From NCBI GenBank assembly GCA_938084085.1, contig CALKDV010000284.1, positions 1 to 7,830 of the forward strand: a DNA stretch of 7,830 nucleotides. Direction: 5' to 3'. Positions 1 through 5,775 of this stretch are shown in pieces. The translations under genes and the position numbers were made by a program. The notes under the pieces were generated by a model. It was given only the letters and a program-made list of their open reading frames with translations, searched no databases and had not been told where the DNA came from. This stretch comes from an uncultured Nannocystaceae bacterium. GTDB taxonomy: Bacteria > Myxococcota_A > Polyangia > Nannocystales > Nannocystaceae. Each line of letters opens with the position of its first letter. Position 1 is the stretch's first letter.

Positions 1-24
1 CCACCTCCACCTCCACCTCCACCT
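1..24 (+). repeat. CCACCT hexamer, four perfect copies
   Basis: Four perfect head-to-tail copies of CCACCT begin at the window edge, so the array may continue upstream. In the reading frame of the MYXO-CTERM protein they encode alternating Thr-Ser. The array is followed directly by the Gly-Asp repeat. Confidence 0.9.
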
Positions 25-446
25 CTTCTGGTGACGGTGACGGTGATGGTGACGGTGACGGTGACGGTGACGGTGACGGTGACGGTGACGGCGACGGCGA
101 CGGTGACGGTGACGGCGACGGCGACGGTGACGGCGACGGCGACCCCTCCACAACAGGCGACGGCGACGGCGACGGCGACGGTGACGGCGACGGCGACAGC
201 GGCGCAGACAGCGGCGATTCTGGTGGAACACAATCAGGCGGAGACTCGGGGAGCGCAGATGCAGGCGGCACCGGTGGCGACGCCGAGACCTCAACAAGCA
301 TGAGCGGCAGCAGCAGTGGCAGCGGCGGCAGCGGCGACGGCGACGACTCCGGCTGTTCGTGTGATGCCTCCACCAAAACTCCGCGCGGACCGGCGGCTCT
401 CGCGTTGATGATGTTGGGGCTCTTCCGTCGTCGGCGGCGACGGTAG
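3..446 (+). CDS. C-terminal end of a MYXO-CTERM surface protein with Gly-Asp repeats (5' end outside window)
   Basis: This frame is open from the window edge to TAG at 444-446, so only the last 147 residues are seen. The order is: four Thr-Ser pairs, 19 Gly-Asp dipeptides, a Pro-Ser-Thr-Thr break, 7 more Gly-Asp dipeptides, a Ser/Gly/Asp-rich linker, then the tail. The tail has the motif GCSCD, a short linker (ASTKTPRGP), a hydrophobic segment (AALALMMLGLF) and six Arg before the stop. That architecture is the MYXO-CTERM sorting signal of myxobacteria. Such tails are thought to be cut by a myxosortase near the Cys motif, leaving the protein anchored at the cell surface. The acidic repeat is probably a flexible stalk that holds an unseen N-terminal domain away from the surface. 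The function of that domain cannot be told from here. The tail assignment is firm; the role of the repeat is inference. Confidence 0.9.
   Translation, partial: TSTSTSTSSGDGDGDGDGDGDGDGDGDGDGDGDGDGDGDGDGDGDGDPSTTGDGDGDGDGDGDGDSGADSGDSGGTQSGGDSGSADAGGTGGDAETSTSMSGSSSGSGGSGDGDDSGCSCDASTKTPRGPAALALMMLGLFRRRRRR
30..197 (+). repeat. GGYGAC hexamer tandem repeat coding for poly(Gly-Asp)
   Basis: Nineteen hexamers (30-143) and seven more (156-197) are separated by 12 bases coding for Pro-Ser-Thr-Thr. Units are GGTGAC or GGCGAC, with one GGTGAT. Because the unit is 6 bp, gain or loss of units by slippage would keep the frame, so the length may vary between strains. Confidence 0.92.
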
Positions 447-631
447 CTCTTGCGCGTCACGGAGACTGCGGGGCCACATGCGCCATCTCGTGCCCTACGA
501 ACTCCCCACCCAACCACGCGCCTAGCCTCCCGGTCAGCCGAGTAACAAGCACCGAGCAGAGTCGACGAGGAGACGCGATCTCTCCGGGCTGGAGACGCCA
601 ACTTGTCCCCCGGCGCCCAGTTTTCGATGGA

Positions 632-657
632 TTGTCACACAAACGACACATCGAAGG
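632..657 (+). promoter_or_regulatory. 26-bp element upstream of the first one-helix protein (Pho-box-like)
   Basis: The element reads TTGTCAC, four spacer bases ACAA, then ACGACAC, followed by ATCGAAGG. It matches 5714-5739 at 20 of 26 ungapped positions; the shared core is TTGTnACAC and GACACATnGAnGG. The heptamer-4 bp-heptamer layout resembles the PhoB box (CTGTCAT-N4-CTGTCAC in E. coli), with a good first half and a weaker second half. It ends 32 bases before the proposed ATG at 690. The regulator is unknown; PhoB-type binding is inference. Confidence 0.45.
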
Positions 658-689
658 TCGGCCCCGGAACGCACACTCGCGTTGTGCTT

Positions 690-872
690 ATGGTCCCTCC
701 ACCCGAAGTCAGCTCCTTGGTCTCCGTGGTGGAATCCTACGACTTTTCGCTCACGGTGCTCGCCGGGATCGCAGCGCTCTATGTGACCTTGGAAGTGCTC
801 ATGGCGCGCGCGAATTCTAGGATCCAATGGCGCAGACGCTCGATCGTCGAGCCCCCAAACTCTCTCTCCTGA
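690..872 (+). CDS. small one-helix membrane protein, copy 1
   Basis: I do not recognise a named family. From ATG 690 the product is 60 residues: a short polar N-terminus (MVPPPEVSS), one predicted membrane helix at about residues 19-39 (FSLTVLAGIAALYVTLEVLMA), then a basic stretch containing three consecutive Arg (48-50) and a short tail. By the positive-inside rule the C-terminus would be cytoplasmic. ATG 690 is preferred because the start (Met-Val) and the distance to the helix match the second small protein at 5776-6036, which shares a Y-x-x-[LF]-E pattern in its helix. The frame stays open upstream, so starts at TTG 603, ATG 627 or GTG 684 remain possible. No convincing Shine-Dalgarno is seen. 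The gene lies 164 bases before the PiT permease on the same strand. Its existence rests mainly on the likeness to the second copy and on the shared upstream element. Confidence 0.5.
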   Translation: MVPPPEVSSLVSVVESYDFSLTVLAGIAALYVTLEVLMARANSRIQWRRRSIVEPPNSLS

Positions 873-960
873 GGGCCCCGCCGAGCACGTCTGCGCCCTC
901 ATCGCTGGGTCTGCAATGTCGTCGTCAGCCGTGGTTGCGTGCGAGGCTTCTCCTCCTTCA

Positions 961-1009
961 ATGTGACGAATTTGTGACAGTGCCGCTGAGGGGTTGATCT
1001 CTTGTCACA
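961..1009 (+). promoter_or_regulatory. Pho-box-like direct repeat and inverted half-site upstream of the PiT gene
   Basis: On the minus strand, 980 down to 963 reads CTGTCAC AAAT TCGTCAC: two heptamers in the same direction with a 4-bp spacer. This is close to the E. coli Pho box, for example the one at phoA. On the plus strand a further half-site TTGTCAC lies at 1002-1008, giving an inverted repeat TGTGACA (973-979) / TGTCACA (1003-1009). The main box points away from the permease, which could mean repression or control from the opposite side. No clear sigma-70 hexamers are visible. The PiT start codon is 27 bases downstream. Confidence 0.45.
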
Positions 1010-1036
1010 TAGACCCGAGGCTCCGCCCGTCGAGCC

Positions 1037-2161
1037 ATGGATCACCAAAATTCATCCCCGTCGTCGCAGCGAAGCGATCAGTTCACTGCCTTCCCCCGTA
1101 ACTTTCTCCACACCCTGGGCAAGGAGAAAACGTTCCTCGCGATCCTCAGCGCCTGTTTTCTGCTCGCGGGGGCGACCTACCAAACGCCCCACATCGCCAT
1201 GTGGGTCGGGTTTATCTTCGCTGGGTACGCGGTCATCGCCAACGACAGTATCCAGACCATCGGTACCTTCATCGCCTCCAACAAGCACCGCCCCTGGTGG
1301 GTGTTGTGGCTGTTCATTGGCGGGATCATGCTCGCCACCCTCACCTACAGTTGGGTGAACAACGGTGGCGATGTGACCTACGGCCGCCTCTCCTCCAAGG
1401 GCTTCTCCGAGGCACCGACCGAGTTCGCGTTCTTGCAGGTCGCCGCGCCGCTCTTTTTGCTGATCCTCACCCGCATGAAGATTCCGGTCTCGACCACCTT
1501 CTTGGTGCTCACTGCCTTCGCCAGCTCCACCAAGAGCGTCGGTAAGGTCCTCGCCAAGAGCGTCTCTGGCTACGGTATCGCCTTCTTGGTCGCCATCGTG
1601 CTCTGGATGCTCATCGGCAAGCTCATCGACAAGAAGTTCCAGGGCAAGGCCAACCCCGCGTGGTTCATCGCGCAGTGGTGTGCCACCGCGTTTTTGTGGT
1701 GCATGTGGCTCACCCAGGACGCCGCCAACGTCGCGGTGTTCTTGCCGCGCTCCCTCGAACTCTGGCAGTTCCTTGTGGTCGCAGGCGTGCTCTTTGGTGG
1801 CCTCGCGATCTTGTTCAAGCTCGGCGGCGACCGAATCCAGCAAATCGTCGAGGAGAAATCCGTCATCGTCGATGTTCGCCACGCGACCATTATCGACTTG
1901 ACCTACGCGGTCATCTTGTTCGTGTTCAAGATCCAGTCGAACATCCCCATGAGCACCACGTGGGTCTTCCTGGGCTTGCTCGCCGGTCGAGAGATTGCCA
2001 TCAACGCCACCCGCGCTATCGAGACGCGCCGGCCAAAACGTCAAGTGGCGAAGCTCATCATCAAGGATCTCGGCTTCGTGACCTTTGGCCTCATCATCTC
2101 CCTCGTCATCGCCGTCTCTGTGAACCCCCAGTTCATGGGCACGTTGTTCGGCGGGGAGTAG
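1037..2161 (+). CDS. PiT-family (inorganic phosphate transporter) permease
   Basis: This 374-residue polytopic inner-membrane protein is about 9-11 helices long. It is predicted to move inorganic phosphate, as PiT proteins do with H+ or Na+ or as a metal-phosphate complex. The two-repeat PiT architecture shows in paired motifs. The first half has A-N-D-S-I-Q-T-I-G-T-F (residues 68-78), corresponding to the PiT G-x-N-D signature, followed by IPVSTT at 149-154. The second half has T-Q-D-A-A-N-V-A (226-233), then IPMSTT at 303-308. The second signature is degenerate (Gln-Asp in place of Asn-Asp), so this is a divergent branch and its substrate is less certain than its fold. The length is typical of shorter PiT proteins. 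The N-terminal 25 residues are polar and could be trimmed, but ATG 1037 is the only early Met. No good Shine-Dalgarno is present; GAGG lies 16 bases upstream. Pho-box-like repeats upstream and the phosphate-type porin nearby support a phosphate role. Confidence 0.8.
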   Translation: MDHQNSSPSSQRSDQFTAFPRNFLHTLGKEKTFLAILSACFLLAGATYQTPHIAMWVGFIFAGYAVIANDSIQTIGTFIASNKHRPWWVLWLFIGGIMLATLTYSWVNNGGDVTYGRLSSKGFSEAPTEFAFLQVAAPLFLLILTRMKIPVSTTFLVLTAFASSTKSVGKVLAKSVSGYGIAFLVAIVLWMLIGKLIDKKFQGKANPAWFIAQWCATAFLWCMWLTQDAANVAVFLPRSLELWQFLVVAGVLFGGLAILFKLGGDRIQQIVEEKSVIVDVRHATIIDLTYAVILFVFKIQSNIPMSTTWVFLGLLAGREIAINATRAIETRRPKRQVAKLIIKDLGFVTFGLIISLVIAVSVNPQFMGTLFGGE

Positions 2162-2188
2162 CTCCCGCGAGCTCCGCGCGCCGCCTCC

Positions 2189-2209
2189 TCCGTGCCGACG
2201 CAGCACGGA
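2189..2209. terminator. possible bidirectional terminator hairpin between convergent genes
   Basis: TCCGTGC (2189-2195), a 7-base loop and GCACGGA (2203-2209) form a perfect 7-bp stem. It sits in the 65-base gap between the stops of the PiT gene and the flippase gene, where a shared terminator would be expected. There is no T-run on either side, so it is not a textbook intrinsic terminator. Confidence 0.3.
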
Positions 2210-2226
2210 CAGGGCAGCCGCCGCCG

Positions 2227-3657
2227 TTAATCCCCCTCGGTCCGGCTCTTCTCCGGCGATCCCTGTGCGCGCCCGAGTTCTCGCTCCATCGCCTCAAACT
2301 CTCTCTCTCGCTTCTTGCGCTTTCGCTTCTTCTTCTTCGCGAGTTTGACCAAACGAGACAGGGTGAGCCGGGCCCGCGACGCCAACAGCGCCGACATCAG
2401 GATCACCATCACTGAGTACGCCAGCGCCACGCCCATGAGGCCTTGCGTGGGGCCCAAGATCACGATTCCTGTGAACACAGCGAAGACCCCGGTGATCGAG
2501 ATGCGGAGCGCCGCTACCGGACCGTCAATGAACGCGATGAGCCACTGAGACAATGAGGTGAGCGTCCACGCGCTCGTGGCGATGGTGATGCAGCAAAGGG
2601 CGAAGTGTCCCCGCACAAACTCCTCCCCAAAGGTCCGCAAGAGGGGCTTACCGGCGACGATGACGCCCGCACAGATCAGCACGCACAGGCTCGTCATCAT
2701 GGTCGCCCGACGCCGGCGAATGCGCTGAATCTCCCGGAGTCGCCCGCGGGCGATAAACGCGCTGATTTGCTGGAGGTAGAATTTGTCGAGCGACTTGACC
2801 AAAATCAGCACGAAACCACCTGTCTCGATACAGACCGCATAAATCGACACGTCGTCAGCGGGCACTTGGGCGAGCTCTGACATCACCACGGAGCCATCGA
2901 TCAGCGCCGAGATCGCAATGGCGACCCCCAAAAATCCTATCCCTCCCCGCAACCATCGCCGGCTGTCGAAGCGCGGTGCTCCTCGCAGCACCTCGCGCGG
3001 GCACGCCTTCACGAACGACACGAGCAAGCACAGCAGTCCGACGAGCCACCCCGCACCGTAGGCGAGGATGGCGGCTCGTGGGGTCAACTGGTCAGGGATG
3101 GAGAGTGCAGCCCAGGTCACAAACACCAGCGGCACCAGTGGCACCACGACCCGCATGGTGACCGTGGCGGCGATCGCGGCCCCGCAGGCGAGGACCAGCT
3201 CGGCGGCCACCCCCACCGTGGCCACGATGGGCAGGAGAAAAATCGCCTCATCCGACGCGGTGGCCGCCGCGAAGGCGTCATGCATCAGCGTCAGGGCCCC
3301 CGCGGTAAGCGTGGCGAGCACGAAGACCGTGCGCACCGTGAAACGCCAGTAGCCCGCGGCGAGGCTGTATAGCCCCTTCTCGACCAGCGTTGGCATCAAG
3401 CGCAGCCCCTGCTTCCCCAAGCCAAGCTCCACCATCGTCGAGCAGAACACCACCGAGGCCACGGCGACGGCGTATCGCTCAAATGAGGTGATGCCCAAGG
3501 CGTTGGCGAGGGCCATGGAGGTGAGGTACTTGAGCCCGAAATTCACCACCGCCAAGGTCACGAGCGCGACGGCTTGACGGGTCGGCCGCTCCACGAGGGC
3601 CTCTTCCTCGAGCACATCCCGACCTTGAGCCTCCTGGCTCGTGAGCGATGGCGCCAT
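2227..3657 (-). CDS. MOP-superfamily lipid-linked saccharide flippase (Wzx-like)
   Basis: This is a 476-residue membrane protein with many hydrophobic segments, matching the oligosaccharide/polysaccharide flippase group of the MOP superfamily. Members of that group move lipid-linked sugar units across the inner membrane for capsule, O-antigen or exopolysaccharide assembly. The first helix begins near residue 28. The region A-L-G-I-T-S-F-E-R-Y-A (53-63) matches the usual family start in which an A-L-G-x-x-x-F-x-x-Y pattern follows helix 1. Helices then continue to about residue 430. A highly charged tail follows: KKKKRKRKKRERE at 441-453, then an acidic/polar end. No glycosyltransferase or other polysaccharide gene is seen nearby, so the substrate is unknown. 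ATG 3657 is used, but GGAGGG abuts it with no spacing. GTG at 3615 (codon 15), with AAGG 7 bases upstream, is an alternative that still keeps every helix. Confidence 0.75.
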   Translation of the reverse strand: MAPSLTSQEAQGRDVLEEEALVERPTRQAVALVTLAVVNFGLKYLTSMALANALGITSFERYAVAVASVVFCSTMVELGLGKQGLRLMPTLVEKGLYSLAAGYWRFTVRTVFVLATLTAGALTLMHDAFAAATASDEAIFLLPIVATVGVAAELVLACGAAIAATVTMRVVVPLVPLVFVTWAALSIPDQLTPRAAILAYGAGWLVGLLCLLVSFVKACPREVLRGAPRFDSRRWLRGGIGFLGVAIAISALIDGSVVMSELAQVPADDVSIYAVCIETGGFVLILVKSLDKFYLQQISAFIARGRLREIQRIRRRRATMMTSLCVLICAGVIVAGKPLLRTFGEEFVRGHFALCCITIATSAWTLTSLSQWLIAFIDGPVAALRISITGVFAVFTGIVILGPTQGLMGVALAYSVMVILMSALLASRARLTLSRLVKLAKKKKRKRKKREREFEAMERELGRAQGSPEKSRTEGD

Positions 3658-3884
3658 CCCTCCATGGTATCAAACACCAACGATCTCGCCTCGTTAGTGG
3701 CGTTTTTTGCTGTCTGCGTCTCCTCTGGCAGTCGAGGCTGCACCTGCGGTGGACCAGACCGTACGCGACCGCTGCGGTCCCCGGAGCCAGCCTGCGACCG
3801 CCTCGTCGAAGGCTCCAGTCACACGGGAGCCCAGGGTCGCGCAGCTCTCTCCTCGTCGCGAGCTCGCGGCCCGTAGGTCGCCCT
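3658..3884. other. intergenic region between porin stop and flippase start
   Basis: No gene is supported in these 227 bases. They hold a perfect 12-bp palindrome CGCGAGCTCGCG (3857-3868) shortly after the porin stop, and a GACCGC/GCGGTC inverted repeat (3767-3779). Neither is followed by a T-run on the minus strand. The flippase promoter should lie near 3665-3720, but I cannot identify its hexamers with confidence. Confidence 0.5.
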
Positions 3885-5528
3885 CTAAAACGACAGCTGC
3901 GTCTGAATCCGGATCAGATCCTCGCCCGTCCCCATGTCCTCTTCCCAGATTCGAAAGTAGTCAAACTGGATCTTGAACGGGTGCCTGGCGATGTACCAGT
4001 TGATGCCCCCACCGACCTCATCACGATCGGTGATCGTGGAAGATGCCCCCACAGCGCGCACCTGGCTGTAGCGAGACGTCAGCTCCACCGGCACCTTCGG
4101 GATCATATAGCCGCCCTGGGCGAACCATCCATAGCCATTGCGTGGACCCTCCACCTCTGGGAGGAAACTGTTCCCATCGTCGTCGACCTCCGCTTGGATC
4201 CCGTACACAGCGTCCGGACTGCGTCGGCCTTGGCGCCAGAAAAACTCGCTCATCAGCGAGAACCCCGACATCTTGAACGCGACCGTCGCGTTCACATTAT
4301 GGATGTCGGTGGTGGACCCGTCACTGGGTTTGCTCCCCTTGGTCCCCTTGTTGAACACAGCGTCATCCATGTAGGAGTAGGCCGCCCCCAGGGAGAGGCG
4401 CGGCTTGTTCGTGCGCTTGAAGTCTCCCTCCACGTAGTCGTTAAACTGACCAAACGGAGCGACCTCGACGCGGGCCAAATAGACGAGCCCGCCGCCCTCT
4501 CCGACCGGCTCAAGGGTGTAGTTGTCACGCCCCCCGCCGAAATAGATGCCCGCGTAGTATTTCAGCTTCCCCAGCCCCAAAAAGTCCTTGGAGCGAAAGT
4601 CGAGGCCGATGTCGCGGTCGAAGTCGAACTCCTTGCCCGCGATGGAACGATCCACCATCTGGAGGCGACCCGAGGAGATGACCCGCTGCTGACTGTAGGG
4701 GAGCTTGTATTGCCCCACCCGGACCGTGAAGTCTCGGAGGTAGTCGAACTCCAGGTAGTAGTCGCGCATGATGGTGAACTTGGCGGTGCCCTCCTGGCTC
4801 TTGAGCCCGATATCCTTGGGGGAGAAGGACAGCTCGGTCTTGAACTTGTTGTGCTTGTTGAACATGTGGCCTTTGAAGACCAACCGCGCGCGACGAATTT
4901 GGAACGAGTGCGTGAGCGCCGGGTCCGCGCCCTCTGCGTTGTCGTTGTTGAGGGTGTAGAGCATCTGTACGCGAAGCCCCGTCGTGAGCGAGAATCGATC
5001 ATCCTTGCTCTTGACCGCCAACCCCTTCCCGGGCCGATACTTGATCTTCGCCCCGTCCACCGGCGCGTCCTTGAACTGCTCGATCTCCGACGCGGGGACC
5101 CGAGGATTCGCCCCGTCGTCAGCGGGAGCCGACACCACCGAGGGGGTCTCGGGCGCCTCGTCCGCGAACGGATCGGCGAATGGGGACTCTTGCCCGTCGC
5201 TCGGTATCTCCTCCGCGGGGTCGGCGGGGGCCTCGGTTTTCTCCGTCGCAGTCGCCACGGAAGCGGAGTCGGTTTCTCCGGAGTCGGTCTCTCCGGAGTC
5301 GGTCGCGTCGGTCGCGTCGGTCGCGTCGGTCGCGTCGGTCTCGTCGGTCTCGTCGGTCGCGTCGGTCTCCGGTCCTGATTGGGGATCCTGCGAGCTTTGC
5401 TCCGCCTCCGAAGCCGTTGGGGGCGCCTCGGGTTGCGCGTTTGGCCCATCCTGCTCGCCTGGCGCTGGTGCGGGTGCGGAGAGGAGCGAAAAGAGGGACG
5501 TCGACAAAAAGAGGGGCGTGATAAACAT
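3885..5528 (-). CDS. phosphate-selective porin, OprP/OprO family, with acidic repeat linker
   Basis: This 547-residue outer-membrane protein has a signal peptide (MFITPLFLSTSLFSLLSA, cleaved before PAPAP). About 140 residues of Pro/Thr/Ser/Asp/Glu-rich linker follow, then a Porin_O_P-type beta-barrel from about residue 165 to the end. Family marks include the start KSKDDRFSLTTGLRVQ, the segment FQIRRARLVFKG (209-220), VGQYKLPYSQQRVISSGRLQ (271-290) followed by DRSIAG, and the C-terminal Phe recognised by the BAM complex. In OprP the barrel is a trimer that lets phosphate or polyphosphate through the outer membrane; anion choice here is inferred. ATG 5528 is chosen because it begins directly with a signal peptide. 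The longer GTG start at 5567 adds 13 polar residues before it and would overlap the candidate -10 region. The acidic linker is unusual for the family. The 3' neighbour is the flippase, 227 bases on; the 5' neighbour is a divergent small membrane protein gene. Confidence 0.85.
   Translation of the reverse strand: MFITPLFLSTSLFSLLSAPAPAPGEQDGPNAQPEAPPTASEAEQSSQDPQSGPETDATDETDETDATDATDATDATDSGETDSGETDSASVATATEKTEAPADPAEEIPSDGQESPFADPFADEAPETPSVVSAPADDGANPRVPASEIEQFKDAPVDGAKIKYRPGKGLAVKSKDDRFSLTTGLRVQMLYTLNNDNAEGADPALTHSFQIRRARLVFKGHMFNKHNKFKTELSFSPKDIGLKSQEGTAKFTIMRDYYLEFDYLRDFTVRVGQYKLPYSQQRVISSGRLQMVDRSIAGKEFDFDRDIGLDFRSKDFLGLGKLKYYAGIYFGGGRDNYTLEPVGEGGGLVYLARVEVAPFGQFNDYVEGDFKRTNKPRLSLGAAYSYMDDAVFNKGTKGSKPSDGSTTDIHNVNATVAFKMSGFSLMSEFFWRQGRRSPDAVYGIQAEVDDDGNSFLPEVEGPRNGYGWFAQGGYMIPKVPVELTSRYSQVRAVGASSTITDRDEVGGGINWYIARHPFKIQFDYFRIWEEDMGTGEDLIRIQTQLSF
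5266..5367 (-). repeat. 15-bp and 9-bp tandem repeats coding the porin's acidic linker
   Basis: Plus strand: two 15-bp units beginning GAGTCGGT (5266-5280 and 5281-5295, differing at one base) run into eight 9-bp units of the type GCGTCGGTC (5296-5367). The third-codon variants are GAG, four GCG, two TCG and one GCG. On the coding strand they give Ser-Gly-Glu-Thr-Asp and Ala-Thr-Asp or Glu-Thr-Asp repeats. Both unit lengths are multiples of three, so copy-number change would keep the frame. Confidence 0.88.
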
Positions 5529-5565
5529 CTCGTTGAACCTGATCTCCGCCGGTTTCGGCGCCTGC

Positions 5566-5599
5566 ACGCTACTGGCAGATTGTTGCAGCAGCGTTACAA
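5566..5599 (-). promoter_or_regulatory. Pho-box-like direct repeat and possible -10 upstream of the porin
   Basis: On the minus strand TTGTAAC (5599-5593), spacer GCTG, CTGCAAC (5588-5582) form two heptamers with the 4-bp Pho-box spacing. Ten bases later comes TAGCGT (5571-5566), the spacing seen between box and -10 hexamer at E. coli phoA, though TAGCGT is a poor -10. If real, transcription would begin near 5560, downstream of the GTG at 5567, which supports ATG 5528 as the porin start. Confidence 0.35.
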
Positions 5600-5713
5600 G
5601 ATCATTGCGAAACGAGATTCATGGACCCCTTTGGCGCTTTTTCGATGCGATCCGCGAACACGAGATCTCGCCCACATCTCCGGTTTGTGACCAACAAGTC
5701 GGAGCGCCCCATC

Positions 5714-5739
5714 TTGTAACACTCAAGACACATTGAGGG
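5714..5739 (+). promoter_or_regulatory. 26-bp element upstream of the second one-helix protein (Pho-box-like)
   Basis: This is the second copy of the element at 632-657, with 20 of 26 bases identical: TTGTAAC, spacer ACTC, AAGACAC, then ATTGAGGG. It ends 36 bases before ATG 5776 (the first copy ends 32 bases before its ATG). An in-frame TGA at 5734-5736 lies inside it, so here it is certainly not part of the downstream protein. An extra TTTGTGAC at 5684-5691 stands 30 bases upstream. The same octamer stands 31 bases upstream of TTGTCACA at the PiT promoter. A short inverted repeat CTCAA/TTGAG (5722-5737) overlaps it. Confidence 0.45.
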
Positions 5740-5775
5740 CACGTCACCGCCAAGGAGTCGTCTTACGTTCCCTCC

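Noticed and set aside
31..303. Frame reading Met-Thr-Val-Thr-Val repeats at the left edge
   Set aside because: It is a shifted reading of the Gly-Asp repeat; the frame ending at 446 has the MYXO-CTERM tail and is the real one.
534..902. 122-codon minus-strand frame opposite the first small gene
   Set aside because: It has no hydrophobic segment, motif or ribosome site, and overlaps the conserved 26-bp element.
1052..2206. 384-codon open frame on the minus strand opposite the PiT gene
   Set aside because: Its translation is a run of Asp, Glu, Gly, His and Arg, as expected from reading a membrane-protein gene backwards; the plus-strand frame has clear family motifs.
3687..3708. CGCC-N8-GGCG followed by six T on the plus strand, resembling an intrinsic terminator
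   Set aside because: The stem is only 4 bp and no plus-strand gene ends nearby; the neighbouring genes are on the minus strand.
3857..3868. Perfect palindrome CGCGAGCTCGCG after the porin stop
   Set aside because: It has no loop and no T-run, and such CG-rich palindromes are common in high-GC DNA, so I do not call it a terminator or operator.
5296..5367. Evenly spaced 9-bp repeats, considered as a CRISPR-like array
   Set aside because: There are no unique spacers and the units are inside the porin reading frame; it is a coding tandem repeat.
3648..5378. 576-codon open frame on the plus strand opposite the porin gene
   Set aside because: It shows no domain pattern and is the mirror of a well-supported porin; high GC content keeps antisense frames open.
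4562..5449. 295-codon minus-strand frame rich in Arg, Pro and Thr inside the porin gene
   Set aside because: It is a shifted reading of the same tandem repeats and has no signal or domain of its own.
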